Notes: a model not told the origin generated them from the letters alone. 64,000 nt of DNA from Pseudomonas frederiksbergensis (GCF_001874645.1 NZ_CP017886.1:3038001-3102000), one strand, 5' to 3'. Counted from the stretch's first letter, positions 16,604 to 26,260 are shown. A program made the numbers and translations.

Positions 16604-18934
16604 CTACACAATCGAATCAATATCCAGATGGTAAGGGGCGCCCACGGCGTGCCCTCCCGTGATTGCCGCAATTGCCAAGTCATGGTCTTCGGCCGGTGGC
16701 GGAATCTTCGCCAGTTGTTCATTCACGGTGTTTTCCGGGTGGGCATTCCAGCGCAGCAGGTTTTCCTGCACCCACTCGGGCTGGTCGGCGTAGCTGCCGT
16801 AAACCTCGGTCTCGGTGACTCGCTGGTCGTGCAGGGCCAGCAGGCGAGTCTGGGTCATCTGAATCTTTCCCTTTTCTTCCTTGAGAGCCTGGGACTTTTG
16901 CGCGTCTTGATGGTAATTGGCATGTGCGCGGGGGTTGTTTTCGAGTGTTTGCTGGAGGTCGTCCAGCTGTCTGCTGATGTTTCCCAAGGCGCCGTTGATC
17001 CTTTCCAACTCCTGAGCAGTCACCCGTGAGCGCTTGAGTTTCTGCGCCTCCTGCCAACGGCGCAGGCTGGCCCAGCAGCCGGGAATGTAGCTGGCGACCA
17101 TCGAGTGATCGGCGGCCTCCATCACCTGCCGCAGGAGTGAGCCACGCTTGGGCAGGCCATCGATCTGTCGCAGTGCCTTTGCGCAGCCATGATCATTGAT
17201 CGTGCTGCAGCCCGGTTCCCAGAGAATCGAGGACTTGTGTCCTTCGTTAAATTCCACCGGCATGAAGTGGCGTAATTTGCCGTGATGCGCGTAGGGCTCG
17301 CCCCGGAAGTTGACCATCCCCACGATCAATAGCGCCAAACCAGCGGCTGGGTTGAGGACAAGTACCGTCCCATGTGCGACATACATCGGCTTGGACGGCG
17401 TGTTCATCCAGGTGGCGGGTACGCTTGGAACGGGGTCGTTGTGGTTGACGATACGGTGATGGTTCAAGGGGTGGGCGTTTTTGATAAAGGTTGTGTCGCC
17501 TGCGCGAGGGGCGCCGTAGGTGTAGAGCACGATATTCAGGTCGAAACGTTTATCGCGGCGCAACATTTCAGCCAGTATCAGCGCCACCGCCCCGCCCAGG
17601 CTGTGTCCGGTAATCAGTAGTTTTTGCCCGCTGTAGAATTTATCCAGATAGGTGACGACAAACGTATAGGCGACCTTGGCGGCTCCGTAGAAACCGTTAT
17701 GAACTTTGCCTTCCCCTTCCTCAAAAGGAACCTGCTGGGCATCCGCATCACGCAGGCCGTCGGCCAGCAGTTCGTTGGTTCCGCGCACGCTGATCAATAT
17801 CAACTCGTCGTGATGGGTGATAAATGCCTGGGTGTCCGAGCTTTTGACTTGTTTGCGATCATCGAGAAAGTGCAGTTTGGCCGGGTGCTCCTGCTCATCA
17901 CCCAACTCTGGATTGTTGACGTCGGGGTAGAGCAACGGGTCGAACGGCACCACTTCCAGCCGTTTCGAGTAAGGCACCTCTTCATACAGCGGGTAGTACT
18001 TTGTCGTCTGCGTGGCATCGACTTTCCACAGCTCATCAAACTGCGGTAGGGCATGGCCGAACCAGTTGCCGCTGCTGGGCTGCAAGGGAAAGCTCACGCT
18101 GTCCGTTTTGACGGGTTGTGTGTCCGGCTCCTGACCAAAATCGGTGTAACTCAGGGTTGCCATCAACGCCAGTTGATAAAGGTTAAGTGCGCAAAACTCG
18201 TTGCCGGTCGACAACATCGGGCGCAGCGCCCTCATGGGCCGCACTTCCATCACATGATGCTTGTTCGGCAACAGGGCAATGCCTTTTGGTTTGTGCGGTG
18301 GCGGGAAAAATCCCAACTCGACCGTGGCCATGTCCATCTGACTGAAGACCGCGCTTATCCCGCCATCCGGGGCGCTTTTATCAACACTCGTGAAAGCTCT
18401 GGATGTGGGAGTGGGTCGCAGTAGTTTGTGCACCACCATATTCGGTGGATCGCGACGAAGGGCCAGTGGCGGTAAGTGCGCCACATGCTTCACCAGTTCG
18501 CTGACTTCAACCTGGTAATAGGCAGTGGCATCAGCGAGGTCTTTTGCTGGATTGGCTTGGGTGCGTACGCCTGATGTGTTGAAGAAGCGGGTTTTTTCGG
18601 CGCGTACCTGGAGTTCGGTGATGGGGAGTGGGTAGTGCGGTCTTGTTCTTAAATCCTTATAGAGCGCTTCTGCGCCTTTAAAGGGTTGGTTCAGTTTGAG
18701 CACTACCGGGCCGCAGTAGTGGTTATCCACCTTCCCGGAGCCTGTAGCATCCAGTTTTCCTGTGTAGACGGTGTCTTCGTAATCGATGATTTCATATGTC
18801 AAACCGGCGTAGGGTTTGCCATCACCGAACTCGTCCACTAATTGAAAACTCGTCGAATGACCACGCAATGGACAGGCATGGATGTTACCCGCCATAAAGG
18901 CTACGTCACTGGCGGCTAAAGGTTTGAAGTTCAT
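16604..18934 (-). CDS. T6SS lipase effector, class-3 lipase domain (Tle2/TseL-like)
   Basis: 776 residues. The N-terminal 110 residues look like a small beta-sandwich (QLVDEFGDGKPYAGLTYEI...) as in other VgrG-linked cargo. The lipase_3 core spans about 370-560: GTNELLADGL, nucleophile elbow GHSLGG with Ser near 445, then YTYGAPRAGD and a probable catalytic Asp in NHNDPVPSVP (near 500). The C-terminal 200 residues are helical and charged. No signal peptide, as expected for a T6SS effector. Start ATG 18934 overlaps the previous stop (ATGA). The set vgrG, DUF4123 chaperone, lipase, periplasmic lipoproteins matches known phospholipase effector operons such as TseL. Substrate not proven. Confidence 0.85.
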   Translation of the reverse strand: MNFKPLAASDVAFMAGNIHACPLRGHSTSFQLVDEFGDGKPYAGLTYEIIDYEDTVYTGKLDATGSGKVDNHYCGPVVLKLNQPFKGAEALYKDLRTRPHYPLPITELQVRAEKTRFFNTSGVRTQANPAKDLADATAYYQVEVSELVKHVAHLPPLALRRDPPNMVVHKLLRPTPTSRAFTSVDKSAPDGGISAVFSQMDMATVELGFFPPPHKPKGIALLPNKHHVMEVRPMRALRPMLSTGNEFCALNLYQLALMATLSYTDFGQEPDTQPVKTDSVSFPLQPSSGNWFGHALPQFDELWKVDATQTTKYYPLYEEVPYSKRLEVVPFDPLLYPDVNNPELGDEQEHPAKLHFLDDRKQVKSSDTQAFITHHDELILISVRGTNELLADGLRDADAQQVPFEEGEGKVHNGFYGAAKVAYTFVVTYLDKFYSGQKLLITGHSLGGAVALILAEMLRRDKRFDLNIVLYTYGAPRAGDTTFIKNAHPLNHHRIVNHNDPVPSVPATWMNTPSKPMYVAHGTVLVLNPAAGLALLIVGMVNFRGEPYAHHGKLRHFMPVEFNEGHKSSILWEPGCSTINDHGCAKALRQIDGLPKRGSLLRQVMEAADHSMVASYIPGCWASLRRWQEAQKLKRSRVTAQELERINGALGNISRQLDDLQQTLENNPRAHANYHQDAQKSQALKEEKGKIQMTQTRLLALHDQRVTETEVYGSYADQPEWVQENLLRWNAHPENTVNEQLAKIPPPAEDHDLAIAAITGGHAVGAPYHLDIDSIV

Positions 18935-19773
18935 GGGTTTTCGTCCTTGTTTTCCGTGCAACCTGGGTAAATGGTGCAGACTCTTTCATCCACCATTCTG
19001 AAAGTGCTGAAATCTTTGTAATTACCATTGCAATAGCCACGCTGATCTTCAAAGCCTTCGCCCATGCAGCGTTTCCAGCCACCCGGAACTTGAACCCAGG
19101 TGTCACCCCAGCCGGGTTTTTCTTCATCCGCTAGTTTGATTTTCAGCCTCACGGTTTTCCCCCGTAGCTGAGTCAGCGTGTACGCCGTGAAAGGACGACT
19201 TCGGGCGACATTTCCCTGTGCATCCATTTTTTTGCAGGTGAGGATTTTTGTGATGTAGCGCTTGGGGCCAACCGTACGGAATAACCATTGGCATTCGCCG
19301 AAGAACTCGCCTACATCGTCAGTGTTGAAAGTGCCCATGTGTCGTTCCAACAACTCCGGGCGCACCGCAAACGAGGCGTAGTCGTAGCCGGAATAGCTGC
19401 GTTTTTTGTCTCTGCCAATGATCCCTATGATTTTGACCTCCACATGGTTCAGCGCTAGCGGGCAGTCGCTCACGGTTCTGTAAAGCGGGATCTCGGAAGT
19501 GGCTTCGTAATCCATGTAGATTTTATTGAAGCCAAGCTGAGTATCTTTTCCGCCTGGCACGGTGCACGTTTGACCTTTGGCGGGCACGTAGGTGGCCGTC
19601 AGGTCGTACTTGAAGTCAGGTGGAAAATCGGGAATGAAGGTGAAGCTGTCTGGCTTGCCGACAGCCGCACAACCCACGGTCAGGGAAAGGCAACTACCGA
19701 GGGTCAAGCCTTGAATGACACGTTTGATGTGCGGGACACCTTCCCGGCAATACAGTGCGTTCGGATGCGTCAT
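18931..19773 (-). CDS. lipoprotein, probable lipase immunity protein, copy 2
   Basis: 280 residues with a signal sequence and lipobox LTVGC (Cys near residue 36). Very similar throughout to the gene immediately upstream (19770-20561), with shared runs such as AAVGKPDSFTFIPDFPPDF, FFGECQW and CTIYPGCTENKDENP. Cysteine-rich, consistent with a disulfide-bonded periplasmic domain. It starts at ATG 19773, overlapping the upstream stop by ATGA, and ends overlapping the lipase start, so it is translationally coupled on both sides. An immunity role is inferred. Confidence 0.78.
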   Translation of the reverse strand: MTHPNALYCREGVPHIKRVIQGLTLGSCLSLTVGCAAVGKPDSFTFIPDFPPDFKYDLTATYVPAKGQTCTVPGGKDTQLGFNKIYMDYEATSEIPLYRTVSDCPLALNHVEVKIIGIIGRDKKRSYSGYDYASFAVRPELLERHMGTFNTDDVGEFFGECQWLFRTVGPKRYITKILTCKKMDAQGNVARSRPFTAYTLTQLRGKTVRLKIKLADEEKPGWGDTWVQVPGGWKRCMGEGFEDQRGYCNGNYKDFSTFRMVDERVCTIYPGCTENKDENP

Positions 19774-20561
19774 GGGTTTTCGTCCTTGTTTTCCGTGCAA
19801 CCTGGGTAAATGGTGCAGATCCGTTCATCCACCATCTTGAAGGTGCTGAAATCCTTGTAATTGCCGTAGCAAAATGCGTATTGATCTTCAAAGTTATCGC
19901 CCATGCAGCGTTTCCAACCGCCAGGCACTTGGACCCACGTATCACCAATGGCAGGTTTTTCCTGTTCGGCCAACTTGATCTTCAGTCTTACGGTTTTCCC
20001 CGGTAACTGAGCCAGCGTGTACGCCGTGAAAGGACGACTTCGGGCGACAGTTCCCTGTGCATCCATTTTTTTGCAGGTGAGCAGTTTTATCAGGTAGCGC
20101 TTGGGGCCGACCGTGCGAAAAGCCCACTGGCATTCGCCGAAGAACTCACCCACGCCGTCATCGCTGAAAGTGCCCATGTGTCGCTCCAACAACTCAGGAC
20201 GTACGGCAAAGGAGGCGTAGTCATAGCTGCTGTCACTTCGTTCCGGGCCAAAAATTCCCGTGATTTTGATCTCCACATGGTTCAATGCCATCGGGCAGTC
20301 GCTCACGGTTCTGTACAGTTCAATCTCGGAAGTAGCTTCGTATTCCATGTTGGGTTTATTGAAGCTGACCTGAAAATTTCGCCCTCCCGGCAAGCTGCAC
20401 GTTTGTCCTTTGGCGGGCAGGTAGATGGCCTTCAGTTCGTACTTGAAGTCAGGTGGAAAATCGGGAATGAAGGTGAAGCTGTCTGGCTTGCCGACAGCCG
20501 CACAACCCACGGTCAGGGAAAGGCAACTGCCGAGGGTCAGGCTTTGAATGACACATTTCAT
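19770..20561 (-). CDS. lipoprotein, probable lipase immunity protein, copy 1
   Basis: 263 residues. N-terminal MKCVIQSLTLGSCLSLTVGC is a lipoprotein signal with Cys near residue 20. The rest parallels copy 2, with differences concentrated in three short patches (after GQTC, around the ITGIFG segment, and around EKPAIGDT). ATG 20561 is preferred over an in-frame TTG at 20582 because it overlaps the DUF4123 gene stop (ATGA) and begins directly with the signal. Tandem duplication of an immunity gene can broaden protection or be a remnant of effector exchange. Confidence 0.78.
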   Translation of the reverse strand: MKCVIQSLTLGSCLSLTVGCAAVGKPDSFTFIPDFPPDFKYELKAIYLPAKGQTCSLPGGRNFQVSFNKPNMEYEATSEIELYRTVSDCPMALNHVEIKITGIFGPERSDSSYDYASFAVRPELLERHMGTFSDDGVGEFFGECQWAFRTVGPKRYLIKLLTCKKMDAQGTVARSRPFTAYTLAQLPGKTVRLKIKLAEQEKPAIGDTWVQVPGGWKRCMGDNFEDQYAFCYGNYKDFSTFKMVDERICTIYPGCTENKDENP

Positions 20562-21406
20562 ACGGGAGCATTTCCCTGCCAATACAGCGCTTGCTGATAC
20601 ACCCGCTCAAAATGTGCCGCCGAGTCCTCTTCGGGCTTGGGTAGCCAGGACTTTGGCGGAAGGTAACCCGGCGCTTGCAAGCTCTGGGTCAGCAAAAAAT
20701 GCACCTGCTCGGGTTGTTGCCAGCCCCATGAACGGGCCAATTGAATCTGGCCCCATAACCAGTCATCCACATCCAACTGCGAGGCGAGGGTCGCCAGGGC
20801 TTCGGTGTGCTCACGGATCAGGTAGCGACGAGTGTTATCGAACTGCAGGTTCGCGTAGACGATTTCCGGCGTCGGGGTGTTCAGCCAGGGCGGATCGAGC
20901 GGCAGCGGGTGTGCGCCGGGGTCTGGGTTGTTAGTGACTGTCCATTGCTCAGCCTGCCAGTAGCAGACGCTGGCGATCGGCCCAAGAAAATCGGCGTACT
21001 GCTCTGGTTGCAGATAGGCCAGGGCGCGCCCCAGTACGCGGTTGTCGTGCATGCGATACACCGCCAGGTGCGGGCGTTCACCGGTTACCACACGGTCGCG
21101 CCAATGAGCGGCCAAAACATCCAGGTCAACGTTACTGGCACTTGCCAGCCAGCCCCAATGACGCTCGGGCGTGTCGAGCAGCCCCTGGATGACCGGATGT
21201 TTGATGGAGCCAATCTGAAAAAGATAAGGGCCAGCTTGTGCCAGTGAATCAGCCGCTGTACCCACATACAGATTGCGATATTGATCGGCTCCCGGTTCGC
21301 TGGTCAGCGCAATGCGTTCGTCGAGTTGGCCGACAGTGTCGAGCATCAGATAGAGATCCCGTCCGGACCGGGATTGCTCGTCTAGCCATTGTTCGAGTGT
21401 ATTCAT
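20558..21406 (-). CDS. DUF4123-family effector chaperone/adaptor (Tap/Tec-like)
   Basis: 282 residues, cytoplasmic. Family hallmarks are an N-terminal LYLMLDTVGQ-like strand, a central HWGWLASASNVDLDVLAAHWR region and a RYYDPRV-type segment here reading YRMHDNRVLGRALAYL. Members load a specific effector onto its VgrG. ATG 21406 overlaps the vgrG stop (ATGA), and its own stop overlaps the next ATG. Position between vgrG and the lipase module identifies the likely cargo. Confidence 0.85.
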   Translation of the reverse strand: MNTLEQWLDEQSRSGRDLYLMLDTVGQLDERIALTSEPGADQYRNLYVGTAADSLAQAGPYLFQIGSIKHPVIQGLLDTPERHWGWLASASNVDLDVLAAHWRDRVVTGERPHLAVYRMHDNRVLGRALAYLQPEQYADFLGPIASVCYWQAEQWTVTNNPDPGAHPLPLDPPWLNTPTPEIVYANLQFDNTRRYLIREHTEALATLASQLDVDDWLWGQIQLARSWGWQQPEQVHFLLTQSLQAPGYLPPKSWLPKPEEDSAAHFERVYQQALYWQGNAPV

Positions 21407-23430
21407 GCGACTTCTCCAATGCTGCATTGGCCAGCGAGACAAGCCTCGCAAAGCGGGCAGTAGTCCGCCGCCTGCTGTCTGGCGCCGGTCACGATAGACA
21501 GTGGGCTGGCGATGATGGGATTGGGATTGCGGGTCAAAGCCTGTAGCGCCTGTAGTGGCTGAATACCCGTCAGTGGCGCACCGCCCTCGACAATGGCCAC
21601 GCTGCTGAAAATCCCGCTGGTATTGATAACGATGTGGTGACCACCCGCCTTGAGCGTCAGGCTCATGCCGGCATCGATCACCACGTTGGCGGCGGTGAGC
21701 TGGGCATGGGGACCGGCCTGAATCACCAGCGACCCCACGGACGTCGTGCTGCTATTGCCGCTGATAGTGATCAGCTCATCACCACCAATCACCGTGCTAC
21801 GCACGCCTTGGGTGGTATGGAATTCCTCGCCCTTGATCAGGCTGGTGCTGTTGTTGTCCACCTGCTCGAAGCGGTCGTTGCTGATCAGGCGGGTGCTGTC
21901 GTTGAGGATCAGTTGCTCAAGGTCGCGTTGGGCGCGCAGGTAGATTCTTTCTTGCCCGGCGCGGTCTTCAATCGACAGTTCGTTGTAGCCGCCACTGCGC
22001 GGCGAGCTTTGGCTGCGCAGGACAGTTCTGGTCTTGTTCTCGGGCAGTTGATGAGCGACGGACGTGACTTTGTTGACCACGCAACCGGTGATCAACGGTT
22101 GATCCGGGTCGCCCTCCTGAAATGTCACGACCACTTCCATGCCGACGCGCGGGATGGTCACTGCCCCAAAACCCTCACCGGCCCAGCTGGATGCAACCCG
22201 TAACCAGCAACTACTTTTTTCGCTATTGAGTTCTGCCCGATCCCAAGGCAGCTCGACACGAACCCTGCCGTACTCATCGCAAAAAATTTCCTCTCCGGGC
22301 GGCCCTGTGACACGAGCGGTTTGGCAGACCAGCACAGGTTTTCGGGGAGGCAGAGGCGGTCGGTAGAACACGTCCCACGGAATAGCGCTGAAGCTATTGC
22401 GGTAGCCTTGGGTCATGTCGCCTTCGGGTTGGGCGTCGCTGGTGATCGATTCCTCCAGCGATTGAGGTTGTTTCCCAACGTGGTGAACGCTGACCAACAA
22501 CCATAAATCGTTGCAGGATTTGCGCGAGTGTTCGGTCAGGTCAAAAAAGTGGCCGCTGCGCAGGGTCGGCTGGTCGCTTTCGCCCTCGGCCAATTGGTAA
22601 TCGATACGGTGCCGCTCCAGGGTCTGCCGGGCGAGCTGTTTGCCGAGCTTTTCAGTCGCCATCAACACCGGGTAGCGATAGTCTTCAAGCGCAGGGCTGA
22701 ACTCGGCAGTGAAGCGACTTTCCAGCAACAGACTGGGACGCTTCAGGTCATAACCACGGCGTGTGACCTTGCTGGTACGGGTGTTGAAACGCTGGGAGAA
22801 CTGGCTGACGACGGGATGCTCCGCCACCATGCCGGAGTCTTGCTGATAAGGGGTTGCGTCCAGCCTGGGAAAGAAGGTCTGGTCATCGGTGAACACCAGC
22901 ACATGGCCTTCCCGGGAATGCTGGTGATGCCATGCGATGCCGTCCTCGGCGCACAGTCGCTGGACGAACTCAAAATCATTTTCCCCGTATTGGGTGCAGT
23001 ATTCGCGCTCGGGGCTGGTGCTGACATTGAAGGTAAAGGCATCGGCCTGGATGCCATGTCCCTTGAGTACCTGAGCAATGATTTGCGGCACCGTCAGGTG
23101 CTGGAAAATCCGATGATCATGGCTGAACTGCAAGTAGTACAGCGCCGGCACCAACGTCAGGAGATAACGGGTCTGGCGTTTGCCGGGCCCACCCGCCGCC
23201 ACTTCTTCGATACGCCCATGAATACCTTCGCCGTGATGACCGAACTGGAGAAAGGCCGGCTGGCTGAGCAGGCTCTCCAGATCGAAATCCGGGTACTCGC
23301 TAACCAGCTCCACCCGAATGGCATACAGGCTGCTGATGGCTTCGGTGCCGTCGAAGGCCAGCACCTTGAAATCGTTGCGAACACCGGGAACCTGCAGTGA
23401 AAAGTGCGCCGTATTGGACGATTGGAACAT
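21403..23430 (-). CDS. vgrG: type VI secretion tip protein VgrG (island copy 1)
   Basis: 675 residues forming the spike trimer that tips the T6SS tube. Order: gp27-like domain (about 1-380), gp5 OB-fold (PGEEIFCDEYGRVRVELPWD, about 395-460), then the beta-helix needle (repeated short strands to about 600). The C-terminal tail of about 75 residues (GAPLTGIQPLQALQALT ... CPLCEACLAGQC) is cysteine-containing and differs from the other VgrG at 46581; it probably specifies the cargo. Head of the minus-strand lipase module. Confidence 0.95.
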   Translation of the reverse strand: MFQSSNTAHFSLQVPGVRNDFKVLAFDGTEAISSLYAIRVELVSEYPDFDLESLLSQPAFLQFGHHGEGIHGRIEEVAAGGPGKRQTRYLLTLVPALYYLQFSHDHRIFQHLTVPQIIAQVLKGHGIQADAFTFNVSTSPEREYCTQYGENDFEFVQRLCAEDGIAWHHQHSREGHVLVFTDDQTFFPRLDATPYQQDSGMVAEHPVVSQFSQRFNTRTSKVTRRGYDLKRPSLLLESRFTAEFSPALEDYRYPVLMATEKLGKQLARQTLERHRIDYQLAEGESDQPTLRSGHFFDLTEHSRKSCNDLWLLVSVHHVGKQPQSLEESITSDAQPEGDMTQGYRNSFSAIPWDVFYRPPLPPRKPVLVCQTARVTGPPGEEIFCDEYGRVRVELPWDRAELNSEKSSCWLRVASSWAGEGFGAVTIPRVGMEVVVTFQEGDPDQPLITGCVVNKVTSVAHQLPENKTRTVLRSQSSPRSGGYNELSIEDRAGQERIYLRAQRDLEQLILNDSTRLISNDRFEQVDNNSTSLIKGEEFHTTQGVRSTVIGGDELITISGNSSTTSVGSLVIQAGPHAQLTAANVVIDAGMSLTLKAGGHHIVINTSGIFSSVAIVEGGAPLTGIQPLQALQALTRNPNPIIASPLSIVTGARQQAADYCPLCEACLAGQCSIGEVA

Positions 23431-24139
23431 TCGCTTATCCTTTAGCTGGATGGAAACAACGCGCGATATTCAAACCGTCCTTGGTCTTGCTCGCGTGAAC
23501 TTCTGGGCACGCTAACAAGCTGGCAAGCGAAATAATGTAGGAAGGCTCCCTAACGTCAGTCGGAGCACTCCGTGTTTCAAAGTGTTGCGTTAGTGAACGA
23601 CAAAGACAGTGCAATTGTGTGGCCAATTCCACGCAATTTCGCTGTATAGGGTCACATTTGAGGAGTTTGTTGAAACATGAGGTGCCATCAATTTGATGTC
23701 ATTTTTTTTAATTGACTGTTGTCATTTATCGATTTGGAGATTGATGGCAGTAACTTTTTCAGAACAATCCTACATTTATCATTTTTGATTCTTGTCATGC
23801 TCTGCGCCTGCCTCAGAGGGCGGATGCTCAATGACGAAGATCAGGTTTGCAGGCCGCTCTGGCTCAACGGTTCCGGGGCGATGGGGCGAAAGCGAGAATA
23901 TTAAACTGACATCAGGGTATCCCCTGTCACATATAGGGTGATTACCTACACGCTACAGAGAACACTTTGCCTTGTTATTTAATTGGATGCTTGCTAGTGG
24001 CCACCATCGTGAGTACGATGCGCACCACTTGAAAGAGCACGGTACTCAATTGGATGAGTCTTACGTGATGCTCTTGATACTGTCCAACGCACCGAAACTC
24101 CGGAAAGCGTACAGACCGTAATACTATTAAAGGCCAGGG
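23431..24139. other. 709-base divergent intergenic region between the two T6SS transcription units
   Basis: No convincing gene. It separates the minus-strand vgrG module from the plus-strand tss operon, so it must hold both promoters. A sigma-54-type site for the minus strand is at 23610-23625. From about 23640 onward the sequence is clearly more AT-rich than its surroundings, with TTTTTTTTAATTGAC near 23702. No matching sigma-54 site was found on the plus strand upstream of tssA. A 61-codon open frame at 23719-23904 has no ribosome site and is not called. Confidence 0.6.
23610..23625 (-). promoter_or_regulatory. sigma-54 (RpoN) promoter for the vgrG-lipase operon
   Basis: The minus strand reads TGGCCACACAATTGCA, which matches TGGCAC-N5-TTGCA at the -24 GG, the -12 GC and the exact spacing between them, with two mismatches in the less conserved positions. 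It lies about 180 bases before the vgrG start, leaving room for a leader. The island encodes a sigma-54 activator at 35596, which fits. Confidence 0.7.
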
Positions 24140-25696
24140 ATGTCCTATTCAAGCAAACTTTCTGCTCATTACCTCGAACTCGCCAAGTGCTCTGTTTCCA
24201 AAGAGAATTTTGCGGGCGAGGACGTTCGCTTTTCGAGTGAATATGAGGCATTGGAAAGCGAGTTGGGCAAAGCCCAATCCATGCATGAAAGCGGTCAGAT
24301 CGACTGGCTGAAAATCCGTGAAAACAGTGAAGCGTTGCTGCGAACCCAATCCAAGGATTTGCGGGTCGGCGCCTGGCTGACCTGGGCGCTGTATCAGCGC
24401 GAATCCTTCCAGGGCCTGCTGGCCGGTCTCGGCCTGCTGCACCATCTGTGCGAGCACCACTGGGCCGAGATTCACCCGAACAAAGCCCGCACTCGCTCCG
24501 CTGCCATCAGTTGGCTGGTGCCGCGTCTTGAGCAGGTGCTGAACGAAAACGTCGCGATCAAAGAGCAACTGCCGCTGTTCCGCAAATTGGTCGAGCACCT
24601 GGAAGGTCTCGATGCCGCCTGCACCGAGCATTTGAGCGATGATGCGCCGCTGCTGCTGCCGATCTCGCGCCGTCTGAAAAACATGGTCCAGCGTGCCGCC
24701 GACAACCAGCCGGAGCCCGGCGCTGTTGGCGCGGTGGTGGCTCAGGTCAAACAGGCCGCGACCCAGCTGTTCACCCCCGGCGCGCCGATCGACAACGAAA
24801 AAGAAGCCCACAAGGCCCTGCGCGCGCAGCAGGAAAATGCGCGCCCGCTGTGCGCCTGGTGGCTGAAACAGAAAGCCACCGACCTGCGCGCCCTGCGCCT
24901 GAACCGAACCTTGCTGTGGTTGCCGATCGACGCCGTCCCCGAGCGCAACGCCGAGCAAATCACCGCATTGCGCGGGCTGCCGGCCGACAAGCTGAAAATC
25001 TACCAGGACCGTTTCGACCAAGGGCAATTCGCCGACCTGCTGGTGGAACTGGAAGCAAGCCTGGCCAAGGCACCGTTCTGGTTCGATGGTCAGCGGCTGG
25101 TCTGGGAATGTTTGCAAGGGTTGAACGCTGACCTGGCCATGCGCGAAGTGGAAATTCACTTCGCGTTGTTGATTCAGCGCCTGCCGGGCATCGTCGAATT
25201 GCGTTACCACGATGGCGCGCCGTTCGCTGATCCGGCCACTCGCGCCTGGATCAGCGCCAACGTGATGCCCCATCTGCAAACCGCCAGCGCGCCGCGCAAG
25301 GTCGAAGTCAGCAGCAGCCAACCGGCCTGGGAGCTGGCGCTCGAAGAAGTCTTGCCGGTGCTGCGCAAGGACGGTCTCAAGGCCGCGGTGCAAATTCTCA
25401 AGCAAGGCCTGCAAGCCGCCCACGGCGGGCGCGTGCGGTTCTTCTGGCAGTTCAGCCTGGCGCGGCTGTGCTTCCTGGCCAAGAAATACGAACTGGCCAA
25501 GACCCAACTCGAAACCCTCGATTCAGAATTACAGAACTCAGGCTTGCACGCCTGGGAGCCTGATCTTGCGCTGGAAGTGCTGCACCTCCTGCATAGCTGC
25601 TGTGAGTTGTTGCCGCAGAACCACGCAGTGCGAGAACGCAAGGAAGAGATTTATCGCAGGCTGTGCCACCTCGATCTTGAAGTGGTACTCGAATAG
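24140..25696 (+). CDS. tssA: T6SS baseplate/cap protein TssA
   Basis: 518 residues. It starts with an ImpA_N domain (WLTWALYQRESFQGLLAGLGLL, about 75-100) typical of TssA, which primes assembly and co-ordinates tube and sheath extension. The C-terminal VasJ-like region (about 370-518) is helical. Cytoplasmic. First gene of the main tss operon, corresponding to hsiA2 of HSI-II; 32 bases before tssB. Confidence 0.9.
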   Translation: MSYSSKLSAHYLELAKCSVSKENFAGEDVRFSSEYEALESELGKAQSMHESGQIDWLKIRENSEALLRTQSKDLRVGAWLTWALYQRESFQGLLAGLGLLHHLCEHHWAEIHPNKARTRSAAISWLVPRLEQVLNENVAIKEQLPLFRKLVEHLEGLDAACTEHLSDDAPLLLPISRRLKNMVQRAADNQPEPGAVGAVVAQVKQAATQLFTPGAPIDNEKEAHKALRAQQENARPLCAWWLKQKATDLRALRLNRTLLWLPIDAVPERNAEQITALRGLPADKLKIYQDRFDQGQFADLLVELEASLAKAPFWFDGQRLVWECLQGLNADLAMREVEIHFALLIQRLPGIVELRYHDGAPFADPATRAWISANVMPHLQTASAPRKVEVSSSQPAWELALEEVLPVLRKDGLKAAVQILKQGLQAAHGGRVRFFWQFSLARLCFLAKKYELAKTQLETLDSELQNSGLHAWEPDLALEVLHLLHSCCELLPQNHAVRERKEEIYRRLCHLDLEVVLE

Positions 25697-25728
25697 GCCC
25701 CAGGGCCACAACCGCAAGGAGAAAAGCC

Positions 25729-26232
25729 ATGGCCAAAGAAGGCTCGGTAGCCCCCAAGGAACGCATCAACGTCACCTTCAAACCCGCCACCGGCGGTGCT
25801 CAGGAAGAGATTGAACTGCCGCTGAAACTACTGGCAATCGGTGACTACACCCACCGCGCGGACGAGCGCAAAGTTGAAGATCGCAAGCCGATCAGCATCG
25901 ACAAGATGACCTTCGACGAAGTCCTCGCCAAGCAAGAGCTGCAGCTGACACTGAGCGTGCCGAACCGTCTTCAGGAAGAGGGCGACACCGAAGAGCTGGC
26001 CGTGAAACTGCGCGTCAATTCGATGAAGGACTTCAACCCGGCCAGCCTGGTCGAGCAAGTGCCTGAGCTGAAAAAACTGATGGAACTGCGTGACGCACTG
26101 GTGGCCCTCAAAGGCCCACTGGGTAACGCACCTGCCTTCCGCAAAGCCATCGAAGGCGTTCTCGCCGACGACGAATCGCGCGGTCGCGTACTGGGTGAGC
26201 TGGGCCTGAACGCCGCAGCCCAGGACGCCTGA
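25729..26232 (+). CDS. tssB: T6SS contractile sheath small subunit TssB
   Basis: 167 residues. Family pattern: basic start (VAPKERINVTFKP), then ELPLKLLAIGDYT, RKPISIDKMTFDEVL, and DFNPASLVEQVPEL. Forms the contractile sheath as a heterodimer with TssC. AAGGAGAAAAGCC precedes the ATG. Confidence 0.95.
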   Translation: MAKEGSVAPKERINVTFKPATGGAQEEIELPLKLLAIGDYTHRADERKVEDRKPISIDKMTFDEVLAKQELQLTLSVPNRLQEEGDTEELAVKLRVNSMKDFNPASLVEQVPELKKLMELRDALVALKGPLGNAPAFRKAIEGVLADDESRGRVLGELGLNAAAQDA

Positions 26233-26260
26233 GTCCCCATCAGCCAAGGAAGCCAACACT

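Noticed and set aside
23719..23904. 61-codon open frame in the T6SS intergenic region
   Set aside because: No ribosome-binding site and no similarity to known proteins; it lies in AT-rich promoter DNA.
23990..24010. Possible sigma-54 site TTGGATGCTTGC upstream of tssA
   Set aside because: The GG to GC distance is six bases instead of the required ten.
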